Shown: piece by piece, positions 44,729 through 55,789 of the stretch | Numbering within the stretch: position 1 is the stretch's first letter | How the letters are laid out: the number at the start of each line of letters is the position of its first letter | Origin: Pieris napi | Lineage: Eukaryota; Arthropoda; Insecta; Lepidoptera; Pieridae | Length of the DNA: 64,000 nucleotides | Reading direction: 5' to 3' | NCBI RefSeq assembly: GCF_905475465.1 | Contig: NC_062246.1 | Coordinates: 708,001 to 772,000 of the forward strand | The notes under the pieces: model-generated | Seen by the model: only the letters and a program-made list of their open reading frames with translations | Database searches by the model: none | Told to the model about the DNA's origin: nothing | Made by a program: the position numbers and the translations under genes

Positions 44729-45212
44729 TTATGTTTTGCCTTTTTGTTATTTTATTAACATTTTTATGAAGATAATGCAGGCGTACATCAGCGTAGTATT
44801 TGATAACGGATTTTATCAATAGAACTTTATGGTTCCAAGTTGCCGGTTGCTCCAGAGAATGGTCATTTAAATTATTAAAAACATTCGATTCAATAAACAA
44901 TTTCAATATTTTAGTTATTACGTATATAATGATTGCCATTTAGTTTTTTGTGAAGTTTCAAAAGTGATTCAGTTTTGATACATATATCATATAATTAATT
45001 AATCTGTGAAAGGTTAATCGTCGATCAGATATTAACGCACTGCAACATGTATGACATTTAATTTTTTTCACAATTTTTTTAACAACCCACCCTGAAATGT
45101 ATCCGACAATTTGCTTTGACAAATCGCTTATACCATTTTCTTCATTGATATACAAAAAACCCAAGATGCACAGTCTCGAATAAAAGTAACGCTCGAAAGT
45201 GTCCCGAAACAC
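44729..45212 (-). pseudogene. P-element-type (THAP9-like) transposase C-terminal relic
   Basis: One minus frame reads IVGYISGWVVKKIVKKIKC then CCSALI, resembling the YI.GYV..K..K..C..C..AL block of P transposases. A second, in frame pieces after it, reads VFNNLNDHSLEQPATWNHK and IKYYADVRLHYLHKN, like the C-terminus. The N-terminal THAP domain and catalytic core are absent. Confidence 0.6.
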
Positions 45213-45321
45213 TATTTCTGTCTCTTTCTATAAGTTACAAACATATATTATTGCAAAATCAACCTTACGCGAATTGTTTAAAGTTGTTATTACAACGCAG
45301 TGTACTTAAAGCAATAAAATT

Positions 45322-45783
45322 TTACGACCGACCGTGGTCGGTAGGACAAGGTAAGAAGTTGGTAATGTCATTGTAGGTGGGAAGGAGTAGCTTGGTGTAG
45401 GTGGAACCGGGAGTGTTGTCATAATAGTTGTGGCATGAAGCGCTCAGTAGTTTTTTATGGTGGAGTTTGATGAAGGACATAGGGGTGAATGAGAAGTCGG
45501 GTTGTTTACGCAGAGTGGCAGCGGCTTTGGCGGCGACGTCTGCCAACTCGTTCCCAGGGATGCCAATATGGGCTTTGACCCACGTAAATTTGATATTTAT
45601 GTTTTGGGTCTTAGCAAGGTGTAGGGAGCGGAATATGCTGACGGCTATTTTATTATGGCTATAAGGATTGGAGAGTTCAAGGAGTGCGGACTTACTGTCA
45701 GAGTGAATAGTGATTTGGGAAGGGTGATTTTTACCATTTATGATCCATCCATTATGGATTAAGATCCACTTTGTCGATGGCAA
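45322..45783 (-). pseudogene. LINE ORF2: RNase H domain
   Basis: The RNase H continues from the RT frame: FTDGSRHDDVVGAAFVA and VFQAEMIAI in the upstream frame, then, after a frame change near 45770, IHSDSKSALLELSNP and KFTWVKAHIGIPGNELADV. These are the four acidic positions plus the His-containing block. RNase H is a feature of I, LOA and related LINEs. Confidence 0.75.
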
Positions 45784-47010
45784 TCATTTCGGCTTGGAAG
45801 ACGGAGCATGTGGAGTGTAATTTAAATTTCTTAGTCAAAGGGTTACCGTTAGGGTCTATGGCGACAAAGGCGGCTCCTACAACATCGTCATGTCGACTGC
45901 CGTCGGTGAAAACTTGCCACGAGTCAGGGCCCTGATGGTTTTCGTAGTCCTGTACGGAGTTGAGTTCCGTAAAGGTAATAGGTGACCTGTCGGAAGGGTA
46001 TAGCAAAGTGGATGGATGTGACGGAGTTTCAAGTGGGATGTCCGAGGGTAGGAGTGTTGTGGTGCCGTTAAGTCTTGAGCTTTCGATTTCTGATACGGCT
46101 TTTATTTTGTCGGGGAGTGGGATTAGTCGGGCAAGGGCTATGGATGTGTGGGTACTGTTGGTGCGGAATCCATGGATAATTTTAATTGCAAAAAGACGTT
46201 GTAGTGAGAGAAGGGATTTGTTGACGTATTTGTATTTAAGGGCGCTTGACCAGATGCTTGCGGCGTATATTGTGACGATGGGTGTCACGACCTGTTCATA
46301 AATGATTCTGATGTTGTCTGTGTGAATACCCCAAGTGGGCCTGGTGAATAGTAGAAGTTTATAGAAAGTGTTTTTGGCTTTGTTTGTGATGTAAGTGACA
46401 TGTTTGGTGAATTTAAGTTGGTTGTCAATAATAACTCCTAGGTATTTAAACTCGTTGGTGAATTGTAGCTGTGTGTTGTCCATTTGTGCCTTGATCTGAG
46501 TGGATTTTTTAGTGAAGCCGGTGATGGTGGTCTTCTCGGGTCCAAATCTTAGTTTGACACTTTTGCCCCACTCGCTGATTTTGTGGAGATTTTGATTGAC
46601 GCATTCTTCCAGTTTAGGAAGGTTGGGGGAGTGTATGATAAGAAATATGTCATCAGCGTATGCCTGGATGTGGCAGTTGGATGTGAGGTCAAGGTCAAGG
46701 AGTTCATCGATGACGAGGTTCCACATTGTCGGTCCGCAGACAGAGCCTTGGATACAACCACGAGTCATCTCCTTACTAATGGTGGAGTCTGAGAAGCTGA
46801 AAGCGGCTTTGATGTCGAGCGAGACTGCGACAACATGTTCTCCAACAGCCTTCATCCGACGGACTTTGTCAAGAGCGGTTTGTATGGCTTTAGTTGTAGA
46901 GGTTTGTTGTTTGAAACCGAATTGTTTGGGGTTATTAAGGTTATGGGTGTCTAGGAAAAATATGAGACGATCAACTATAAGTCTTTCCAGGAGTGTGCCT
47001 AATTAATGTA
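45752..47010 (-). pseudogene. LINE ORF2: reverse transcriptase
   Basis: RT motifs on the minus strand: RLIVDRLIFFLDTHNLNN, FGFKQQTSTTKAIQTALD, VSLDIKAAFSFSDSTIS, RGCIQGSVCGPTMWNLV and the catalytic AYADDIFLI, then a thumb with FKYLGVIIDNQLKF. The start region is interrupted by the foldback at 46975-47038, which replaces the bases before LLERLIVDR. ORFs reach 45752. Confidence 0.75.
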
Positions 47011-47038
47011 TTAGGCAAACTCCTGGAAAGACTTATAG
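46975..47038. repeat. Foldback inversion (29-bp arms, 6-bp loop) in the LINE RT
   Basis: 46975-47003 and 47010-47038 are inverted copies with one mismatch. The left arm encodes, on the minus strand, the expected ERLIVD region; the right arm is the extra inverted copy and breaks the frame between RPIGCL and LLERL. Confidence 0.85.
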
Positions 47039-47121
47039 AGACAACCAATGGGACGGAAAGAGGAGAGGTGGGAGTGATTAGTTTTGTTAGGTTTTGGAAT
47101 GATTTTTACAATGGCGCGTTT

Positions 47122-48697
47122 TCATGCGAGAGGAAAATGTTCAGTTAGCAGACACCTGTTGTAGATTTTTGTGATGTATTCGGGAAACTGGGAGATGAAA
47201 TGGAAACATATATCAGCCGTCAGATGATCGGCGCCTGGTGCTTTTTTATGACTCATGTGTTTAATGGCATTTAGGATTTCGGTGTGGGTGAAAGGAGGTT
47301 CGGGTGGGGTGTCTAGGGGAAGGGACATTTGGGATCGGGTAGATCGTTGTGTTTCGGTAGAGTCAGGGGTGTCAGAGAAGTTATTGACCAAGGCACGTGC
47401 CGTGTCATCTGTGTTGTTGGTATAGATACCGTCATCGAGTAAAAGTGTTGAAGGAGGTTGGGATAGGGGTTTAGTTTTAATAATTCTGTTAGTGACTGAC
47501 CAGACGTCTTCTTTAGTTTGTCTATTGCAAAAGTCTTAGAAATGTTCTGTGGAAGCGTTGCAGAAGGCGTCAGAGTATTCTTTCCTGGCGATGTCACGTT
47601 CTCTCAGGATGTCATCGAGAGGTAGTTTGCGGCGAACGCTCCGACAGAGTCGATGGTGGATCTGTATTACTTTATGTTTGAGTTGCTGTAGAGGGTCATT
47701 CCAAAAGGGAGGTTTGCTAGGAGCTCCGCGACACCTGGGTAGGACCTTATCGCATGCTCCCTGAATCGCCGCGGCGACTTCCTCGACGAGTGTGTCGAGT
47801 TGGCGAGGGTCGAGTTGGTCGATGCTGTCGATAGGCGGTAGTTGGTCCTTGATCAGGTGTGTGAATTCATCCATGATGTCCTCCCATCGGATGTGTGATG
47901 TGTTGTATCTGAATGAGGAGAGTTTTTTGGTTTGTGTGAGTTTAATGTTGTTGAGTGTAATATTGAATGTGATGGCGTTGTGATCTGAGCTGGGTACAAT
48001 ATTGGGTTGTACAAGCCAGTCGTGAGTGTGAATATAGGGTTATTGCTGATGAGCGTAAGGTCTATGATAGATTCTCGAGGTTTGTTGTGTGTGATGGTGT
48101 GGAATGTAGGTGTGTTACCTGTGTTGCATAGTGTAAGGTTGTTGTTAATAATGAGGTCAAGTATCATGTTACCCCGAGGATTATTTGTTCTTGATCCCCA
48201 TAGTTGGTGCCAGCCCTTGAAATCGCCTCCTATTATGTTTGTTGAGTTTTGGTTTAAAAGTAAAAATTGTTCTAAGGTGTCGAGAGTGCTATAAGTGTCA
48301 TTGCGTGCTTCTATATATACTGAGATGAGATGAACTTTGTGACCAGTGTGTGCGTTTTTACATTGTACAATGCATAGGTTTGGTGTGGAGTGGCTTGTGA
48401 GGCCAAGTGTGGAGCCTAGGTTTTTTCTAATGGCAATGGCCGCGCGTGTTGGGTTAGGTTAGAGGGAAACTGATAAAGAGTGTAGTTATTGTCGTTGAGT
48501 TTGGTTCTGTTAGTGTTGCTAGTGTAAGGTTCGGTGATAAAAGCTATGTCGGGTTTATGGTTATTAATATAAATGTTGAGTTCGTGTAGCGCGTTCCTGC
48601 TCCGTTCGAGGTTAATTTGTATGGAATAAATTGTGGAGTGTGTGGATGCGTTGTATGAGGTGTTGGGTTGGTGATTTGAATACTTACTGAGATCCAT
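47122..48697 (-). pseudogene. LINE ORF2: endonuclease and linker
   Basis: From the ATG at 48697 (MDLSKYSNHQPN) the frame has the APE endonuclease start (IQINLERSRNALHEL, PDIAFITEPYTSN). After several frame changes come ILDLIINNNLTLCNTG and ESIIDLTLISN (endonuclease end), a linker (KPPFWNDPLQQLKHK) and the first RT block (HKKAPGADHLTADI). Four frames and several stops make it nonfunctional. Confidence 0.7.
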
Positions 48698-48702
48698 AAT
48701 CG

Positions 48703-49069
48703 ACTCTCAATCGGGTACGGTCGGCCATAAAACGTTTCCTCGGACAGAGGTCTGATGTTGCGCTGTGAGTAGTAGTGTCTTTTTTGTCAGTTTTATTGTT
48801 GTAGCTGCTGCAGTTGTAGCAGCAGAGTTTAGTTTCGTCATTTTTGACGGGACAGTCACGGTATTGGTGGTCGGAAGCGGAGCAGTGGGAGCAGAAGGAG
48901 TCGTTGGATTTACAGTGCTTGCGTGTGTGCCCGTATTTAAGGCACTTGAAGCACTGTAGTAGAGGCGTGTATTCCTCTACGTGTACTCGTAGATGGTCAA
49001 CGTTTAATTTGTGCAGATTGACAATGATGCGCCAGAGCGACGGCTCACAGGTAAATATAGCGTTATATA
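48703..49069 (-). pseudogene. LINE ORF1 3' part: three zinc knuckles
   Basis: Minus frame: WRIIVNLHKLNVDHLRVH, then the knuckles CFKCLKYGHTRKHC, CSHCSASDHQYRDC and CCYNCSS. The gag-like protein binds element RNA. The reading frame overlaps the start of ORF2 (MDLSK at 48697). It is cut off at 49069 by the Gypsy 5' LTR and continues at 53983. Confidence 0.75.
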
Positions 49070-49397
49070 TGACGGCGCATTCCTAGCGTCATGTTAAGAA
49101 ATACTGCAAATATTGGAACGAGATTTGACAGTTGTCAAGTCTGGCGGAGCGTCGTATCGATGGTCAGCGCGGCCATGTTGAATCGTTTAGAGTTTTTCGA
49201 ACGTCAACGGCGAGCGCACCACGTCTGCGACGAATCGCTTTTGTTCTAAATAATCTGGTGTCTTTTTGTTACAAAACTAATTGAAAGTGCTTGTTTAAGA
49301 GATTTCCTAATGAATAGTAAATAGATTTTTGAGTTTGGTGACCAACATTAAAATTATTAAGACATGGCTGATTCTAATAATGAAGGGCATCCGCCCA
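49070..49397 (+). repeat. 5' LTR of the Gypsy element
   Basis: 328 bp, equal in length to the right LTR. It is followed by tatcagaagtgggatcc, the usual place of a primer site, but I could not match it to a tRNA. Confidence 0.9.
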
Positions 49398-49480
49398 TAT
49401 CAGAAGTGGGATCCCATGCGCTACTGACCGTGCAAAAACAACCACCTGACTAAAATAGCGCCTTGAAGTTGTTAAGTAAT

Positions 49481-50310
49481 ATGGAAATTTTACTTACTCG
49501 GATGTTAGCGACAACGCAACCACCGGTGGCAACTGCTAACGCCCAGTATATTTCAGTGAAATTCGTAGAGTTTAATCCGGTAGACGCAGACGCGGATATA
49601 GAAGGTTGGTCTTAATTACAGAGCTTAAAGTACTGACTAAACATTTAGAGGGCGTAGATTTCTCTAGCTCTTAGCAGTGTACTGAAAAGGCGCGCAGATT
49701 TCTTGAGCAAGTTAAATTTGTATGAGCTGACATGGGAGAATGTAAAACATAGTTTAATGGCTAGATTTTGTAAACCAAAATTATTTCAAGACTTCTTTGA
49801 TGAAATATTGCGTTTTCAAATTGGAACAAAAGAAACTGCAGCAGAGTGGCCTGCGCTTATGGAATATGATCGAAACTATACCTAAAACCCGAATGTCAAG
49901 ATTTTATAACTGGATACGTCATATCGGTCTTATGTCAGAAGGATGATTTGATATGCCGTGAGCTAAACGCATATACTGTCACTATTAAACCTCAGTTGTT
50001 TAGAATCTTAAGAGACATTTCCCTAAAGCGAAGATCGGGGGTTACTGAAATCCAAGAGACTGATTTCAAGCGACCTAGAATTGTGGACGCAAGATTTCCT
50101 GGTAAATATCATTTTTGTGGAATCCTCGGACACCGGCAAGCGTCTTCGAGAAGATTCTTCTTGGATGACTAAACAGCAAGATCCGTCAACTGCAACACGT
50201 GCGGGCCCGAGAAAACTTCTACCGTAACCTGTTATATATGCGGTCAAGTTGGACACATAGCAACAATTTGTAAAGAAAAGGAAAAAGGTGGTGGATCTAC
50301 TGCAAGGTAA
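49481..50310 (+). pseudogene. Gypsy gag, broken
   Basis: The ATG at 49481 reads MEILLTRMLATTQPP and FVEFNPVDADADIEGW before a stop at 49615. The next frame has LYELTWENVKHSLMARF and QIGTKETAAEW (capsid). A third has RFPGKYHFCGILGHRQ, a decayed knuckle, and then CYICGQVGHIATICKEK, an intact CCHC knuckle near 50240. At least three frame changes. Confidence 0.7.
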
Positions 50311-50365
50311 TAGGTCAATATCTGCGAACAGTGGCTGTCGAGGGGCACCTTGAGGATGTCATCTG

Positions 50366-50710
50366 GTGAGTCAGTCTCCTTTCTTTTTGTTTGATAGCGG
50401 ATCGTCTTGCTCGTTGATAAAAGAGAGCTATTATACTAAGTTCCCAAGTACTGTGCGCAATGATCTTGTGTATCTTGCGGGCATTGGTGGTGATGAAATA
50501 AAATCTACGTCACAGATTTCGAGTGAGGTTAATTTTGAAAATTTTATAAAACTCTTGACATTTCATGTAGTACCAGACTCATGTCTTACGGACCCTGTTA
50601 TAATAGGTAGGGACATTTTAGAAAACGGTGTGAGCGTCAAAATTAATAATGATAATTTGAAGTTAATGTTTGTGAGGCGATTGTTACCCAGCCATACTTT
50701 ACTCGGATAG
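50366..50710 (+). pseudogene. Gypsy aspartic protease
   Basis: The frame reads LFDSGSSCSLIKESY with the DSG active site (DTG in most relatives) and later DPVIIGRDIL, the conserved strand near the C-terminus. It stops at 50710. The linker DDRDALIRLLDKYASSF follows in another frame, after which the RT core is missing. Confidence 0.7.
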
Positions 50711-50828
50711 ATACGGATTTGGCAGCTGATGATAGAGATGCCCTTATTAGACTATTGGACAAATATGCTAGCAGTTTCGTGGATAGTGTTCCCCGTAAAC
50801 GCGTGAACACAGGAGAGTTAGAAATTGA

Positions 50829-51953
50829 TTGATAGGGGTCTACCCCATAAAAGTGTTTAACGACGCCCATATCGGTAATACCATTATACAGATGCTTACC
50901 TCCGAACCAGTTCTGATGATCTTTAACCCGGACTTACCCGTTGAATTGCATTGCGACGCTAGCTCGGAGGGATATGGGGCGATCTTAATACAGAAAAAGA
51001 AAGACCTGCCCCATGTTGTAGAATACTTTAGCCGACGAACCTCTGAAGTAGAGTCCCGCTACCACTCATACGAACTGGAAACGCTGGCAGTCGTACGAGC
51101 GGTAGAACACTTCCGGCATTATTTATACGGCCGACGTTTCAAGGTTTTCACGGACTGTAACTCATTAAAAGCATCGAAATCTAAAACTGACCTAACCCCA
51201 CGTGTTCATCGCTGGTGGGCATTTTTACAAGCCTACGATTTCGATATCATATATCGCGAAGGTCGTGGCATGGAACACGCGGATTACCTTTCTAGAAATC
51301 CCCTGCCGGACCCCAATAGCTTAATTTCCGAGTCACAAGTCTCTTCAAAACCTACAATTCAGATAGTAAATTTTGTAGAATTACATCAGGGTTGGCTTTC
51401 TGTAGAACAGAAACGTGATGCAGAGGTCAAAGACTTGATCAACAAGCACAATAATAACGATTTTCCTGAAACGGTTGGTCAGACATATGACGTTAGGAAT
51501 GGCATTCTTTATAGGAAGGTTGTAAGAAACAAGATTATATCATGGCTGCCAGTCGTCCCTCGCTCCCTAATATGGACTTTGATTAATCACGTTCATAACG
51601 AGTTACAACATCTGGGTGGTGACAAAACACTGGACAAACTGTACGAACAGTACTGGTTCCCTCAGATGTCCAAGTGCGTTAGAAAATTTATTGACTCTTG
51701 CATTGTCTGCAAGGCATCAAAAGGTCCCTCAGGTGCTCAGCCTGTGCAGCTACATTCTATTCCAAAAGCTCCGGTACCGTGGCACACGATTCATATAGAC
51801 TTCACCGGCAAACTAAGTGGAAAAAGTGACCGTAAGGAATATTGTTCAGTAATTATTGATGCGTTCACTAAATACGTATTATTAGAGCACACCTCATCAT
51901 TAGACGCAGCTAGTGCGGTTCAAGCCGTTAAAAGTGCCGTTTGGAGCACCTAA
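50829..51953 (+). pseudogene. Gypsy RNase H and integrase N-terminal half
   Basis: The frame begins abruptly in the RT/RNase H connection (LTSEPVLMIFNPDLPVELH), then RNase H (CDASSEGYGAILIQ, SYELETLAVVRAVEHFR, FTDCNSLK, HADYLSRNP). It continues to the integrase HHCC finger (HVHNELQHLGGDKT, CIVCKASKG) and the first catalytic Asp (HIDFTGKLSG). It ends at a stop after a one-base shift near 51940. The first Met is not a true start. Confidence 0.75.
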
Positions 51954-52710
51954 GCGCATAATAGCTGATCAAGGCAGGTGTTACGTTAGCCAGGATTTCA
52001 AGAACTTTTGTTCAGAACATAACATTAAGCTGCATTTTATAGCAACTGGCTCCAGCAAGGCAAACGGGCAAGTCGAGCGTGTGATGCGCACTTTGAAAAG
52101 TTTGCTAACGATTATCGAAAACGATCCCAATAAAGCGTGGCGTGACGAGTTAGGTAATGTGCAATTAGCGCTTAATAGTACTAGGTCTACAGTCACCAAA
52201 TTTACGCCAACTGAACTCATGTTCGGTATCCGTTCTCAATCTCTAGGTATGTCGAGAATTAGGTGTTCAAGTCCAGATTCAGAACAAGAACAGCGAATTG
52301 ACGTAGAGTCAGCTAGGCAAGATGCGTCTCTTAACATACAAAGGGCAGCCGCATCCGATACTTTACGATTTAACCAGGGTCGAGCTACTATCAAGCCATT
52401 TTCTAAAGGCGATAACGTATTCATCAAAAGTTGTGAACGCAACCAAACCAAGTTAGATAGGAAGTTTAGGGGTCCTTATGTAATAATCGCAGTATTAGAT
52501 AATGACCGTTACGACTTAAAAAACATAACCGGTTCACATCGTACTTTCAAATACGCGCACGAGAACTTGCGTCCAGTACCTCGGGGTCATGACGGGTTAG
52601 TTGAAATATCTACTAGTTTGATGACTGAAGAAGAGGCCATGACGGCGCCGAACGATGTTGAACTCGATAATAGTCACCTCGACAGACCGAATGTTTGTGA
52701 TATATATTGA
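51937..52710 (+). pseudogene. Gypsy integrase C-terminal half
   Basis: This continues the integrase in the next frame: PFGAPKRIIADQG (second Asp), KANGQVERVMRTLKSLL (catalytic Glu), ELMFGIRSQSLG, KPFSKGDNVFI and FRGPYVI (chromatin or DNA-binding tail). The D,D,E triad is intact across the two frames. The stop is at 52710. Confidence 0.75.
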
Positions 52711-52931
52711 CTGCAGGCTCCGATACTGTCCGCAGGATCAGACACGCTTACAGCGGAGTCTGATACCCTAAGTAACATTTCAGATCGCGAAATCTTTGAG
52801 CATGAGGTCCGAATTCACAATCTCTTCATTCAGAGCAAGACAGTCCGTAACTTATAGGTATGTGTAATCTGTAAGCGCTGAAGTTTACTTAACTATGTTG
52901 GCACGATTAGTGAGATGAGTCATTGAATAAC

Positions 52932-52950
52932 GTGGTGTGTGTGTGTGTGT
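52932..52950 (+). repeat. (GT)n microsatellite
   Basis: A short alternating GT run just before the tandem array of the Gypsy 3' region. Confidence 0.8.
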
Positions 52951-52953
52951 GAA

Positions 52954-53385
52954 GGTGGTCGAAAGGATAATGTCGTCCGGGCCATGCAGCTGATAGCGGC
53001 TGGTCGTAGGGACACATTCATCCGGTCCAACCTTAAGTGTTCGTTGGTCGAAAGGATAATGTCGTCCGGGCCACGCAGCTGATAGCGGCTGGTCAAAGGG
53101 ACACATTCATCCGGTCCAACCGTAAGTGTTCATTGGTCGAAAGGATAATGTCGTCCGGGCCACGCAGCTGATAGCGGCTGGTCGAAGGGACACATTCATC
53201 CGGTCCAATCTTAAGTGTTCATTGGTCGAAGGGACAGTGTCGTCCGGTCCATGCACGTGTGGCTGGTCGAAAGGACACACCCGTCCGGTCCAATCTTAAG
53301 TGTTAATTGGTCGAAGGGACAGTGTCGTCCGGTCCATGCACGAGTGGCTGGTCGAAAGGACACACTCGTCCGGTCCAAATTGATA
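52954..53385 (+). repeat. Five tandem repeats of about 85-90 bp in the Gypsy 3' region
   Basis: Units begin ttggtcgaaaggataatgtc (52954, 53045, 53134, then two shorter forms from 53223). Each contains two half-units built of ggtcgaaRgga and gtccggKcca, which can pair with each other. A last half-unit lies at 53440-53475. The array sits between integrase and the 3' LTR, where an env gene or plain 3' UTR would be. Confidence 0.85.
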
Positions 53386-53650
53386 CTGTGAGTATGTTTG
53401 TTAGATAAAGAGTGTAATGTTTGTTAAGTGATTAGAAAAAGGTGCCGTCCGGTCCATGAGTGGTCGAAAGGACACACGCTTTTTTTATTCTGATAGTCAT
53501 AGTTGTATGACAGTAGCATTACGTCTAGTAGTCATAGCTTGTCAGGTTGGGCGAGCGGGTAGATTTACTGACACCTGTCCGATTGATTGTGTCACTGTTA
53601 CAGGACTGCAATCTGATGCGCCCGAGGACGGTCGAAAGTCAGTCCGGCCG

Positions 53651-53978
53651 TGACGGCGCATTCCTAGCGCCATGTTAAGAAATACTGCAAATATTGGAAC
53701 GAGATTTGACAGTTGTCAAGTCTGGCGGAGCGTCGTATCGATGGTCAGCGCGGCCATGTTGAATCGTTTAGAGTTTTTCGAACGTCAACGGCGAGCGCAC
53801 CACGTCTGCGACGAATCGCTTTTGTTCTAAATAATCTGGTGTCTTTTTGTTACAAAACTAATTGAAAGTGCTTGTTTAAGAGATTTCCTAATGAATAGTA
53901 AATAGATTTTTGAGTTTGGTGACCAACATTAAAATTATTAAGACATGGCTGATTCTAATAATGAAGGGCATCCGCCCA
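53651..53978 (+). repeat. 3' LTR of the Gypsy element
   Basis: 328 bp, differing from the left LTR at one position that I could find (agcgccatg against agcgtcatg). The bases just before it are not purine-rich, so no normal polypurine tract is seen. Confidence 0.9.
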
Positions 53979-53982
53979 TATA

Positions 53983-54793
53983 TAAGTTTTTGTTTTTGTT
54001 TTGTTGCTTAAACTTGAAAATAATGTCCTTGTTGGAGTCATTTATAAGTTGTTTGATTGGCTCGTTTTGTGTTATTATAAGATTTTGTAAAAGTTCCGTA
54101 TCTATTGAGTTGTCCACGCCCTTGAGCATTATCATGGGTTTGAGTTTTTTGCTGATTTCAGCCTGGATGGAGGGGTGTGAAGGGCCGATCTTTTGGATTG
54201 TAGCTTCTAAATGTTCTCGTTTATCGAAGACGACTCTAATTTTATTATTGGTGACAGGGTGAACTTCTGCAGGGGTAAAGTTGGTGTCCCGGAAGGAGAC
54301 CCCTGCTCTCCATGAGGCGATGGTTTCCGCTGTTGTGGCGCCTTCCTTTTTTGAAGAGACGATGATTGAAGGTTTGGAAGTGTGGGCTGGATTTTTGTTG
54401 GTGGAGGGGTTGTGCTGCTTGAGCGTAGGTGATTGGGCGGTGGTTAGTGATTATAGAACTTTTAAAGTTGGTAAGTTCGGCCTTAACGGCTTCAATGATT
54501 TCAGTTTTTAATGCGTGATTTTCGTTTCTGTCTGATGATCTGACTGCCTTATCTGTAAGTTTTGGTAGGAGCGCCGCTGCCCCTTTTATGATTTCGGAAG
54601 CGTTTGATATCAGTCTTTTTTTGGTAGCTGTAACGCTTTTACCTTCGTTAATGGCGGCGCTGATGGTATTTGCCAACTTGAAAAATGTTTGTTGAAGGCT
54701 GCTAATGTCTTTTATGTCACTTAGGGAGGGGAGAGGGGGGGGGGGTGTTTGGGGGGAGGAAGTAACCCCAGGCCCCGCTTTATTAGATGCCAT
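53983..54793 (-). pseudogene. LINE ORF1 5' part
   Basis: The ATG at 54793 (MASNKAGPGVTSS) reads a Pro-rich start and a helical region (LQQTFFKLANTISAAINEG) with ITYAQAAQ. A frameshift near 54370 changes frame to VFDKREHLEATIQKIGPSH and LKGVDNSIDTELLQNLI, ending at FKFKQQNKNKNLY at the Gypsy junction. Together with 49069-48703 it forms the gag-like ORF1 of the R1/I-type LINE. Confidence 0.7.
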
Positions 54794-54960
54794 CTTAATC
54801 TCCTCCCTGACCCTGCAGGGGCCAGGGTTATCACCAAAAGAGTCAATGAACCTTCCAGTAGACCGGATTTTGTGGTCTCGTTAGGTCGGTTACCCTTATG
54901 AGTAATTTGGCTTCGACGCACCGTTTGGCCTCTAGAGCGCCGACAAACTAAAGTGATAAT

Positions 54961-55789
54961 GGCGTCGCCAGCCTTTTTCAGGAGAAAATTCAGAAAAATA
55001 TGTAGAAGTGATCGGAAAATTGTGAAATTTGGCTAATAGGATCTTGTTGAGCAGTGTTGTCTAATGATGATATAAAATTGGTGTGTCAAGGATCTTGTTA
55101 AAAAGTTATGGGGTGACAAAAAAATATAAAGTTTACAACTTTCTGCAAATGGCTGTTTTCTCCAGTGTGGTAAGTTTTCTGAAGGTGTCCGATATATTGG
55201 ATGAAAGCTCTTCGAACGGCCGTTCTGATGGTGTATGGCACGAAGTTCTGACAACTTGACAACAACAAAAAATGTATAAAACCTACTTGAAAAAATCCAG
55301 TTGTTTGCACACATGGACACTATGATATGGCACTCACTAAAACGAGGTTATATTGATGTTTTGTATGAACTTTTTCCGAATTTTCCACTGATCACGGCGA
55401 GACTGGTATCGTTAGAATCGCGGCACTGGTTAAAATGATGTATAGCACTTAGTAGTATAACACGAAATTCGCGAAAAACCCATTTTTGGGAATTTTATAA
55501 CGCGGAGCAGACCGTTTTCGATGCTTGCGCGTTGGGGGAAAAAAATGAGAGTTTGAATGGTCCAAATATAGGTAGAAAACTTTTATGAAGACGATATAAA
55601 TAGTCGCATTGCTCCCGGTAAAAAACAATATAAGAAAAGAAATGGAACAGTGAAGCAAATACGATATCTTTTAGATACCATGAAAAATCTACATAAGAAA
55701 TTTTTATCAGAAAATACCAACATTAAAATACAGTTATACCACATTTACAAGGCTTAGGCCTTTTTGGGTTTCTTTTCCAGTTGATGATC
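54961..55789. other. Spacer without a supported gene
   Basis: Moderately AT-rich. Overlapping minus-strand ORFs of 70-95 codons (55033-55320) have no domain that I know and are probably relics or chance. Confidence 0.35.

Larger units (their letters stand above)
49070..53978 (+). mobile_element. Young Gypsy (Ty3) LTR retrotransposon lacking most of RT
   Basis: 4,909 bp with two 328-bp LTRs (TGACGG...GCCCA) and a TATA duplication (49066-49069, 53979-53982). I found one difference between the LTRs by eye. Internal order: broken gag, protease, RNase H, integrase. The RT core is missing between protease linker and RNase H. No env ORF. Strongly similar LTRs with a defective interior suggest it moved recently using enzymes from a complete copy. 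Confidence 0.85.
45300..54960 (-). mobile_element. R1/I-type LINE with zinc knuckles and RNase H, split by a Gypsy element
   Basis: On the minus strand: 5' UTR (about 54960-54794), ORF1 (54793-53983 continuing at 49069-48703), ORF2 (48697-45322) with endonuclease, RT and RNase H. The 4.9-kb Gypsy element at 49070-53978 lies inside ORF1; joining its flanks restores one frame. The LINE itself would be about 4.75 kb. Both ORFs carry frameshifts, so it was already dead or has decayed. End points are approximate. Confidence 0.75.

Noticed and set aside
49070..53978. Gypsy element as an infectious errantivirus with env
   Set aside because: No env ORF follows the integrase; that space is filled by tandem repeats, and pol is defective.
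55033..55320. Overlapping minus-strand ORFs of 70-95 codons
   Set aside because: No family resemblance; composition like noncoding sequence.
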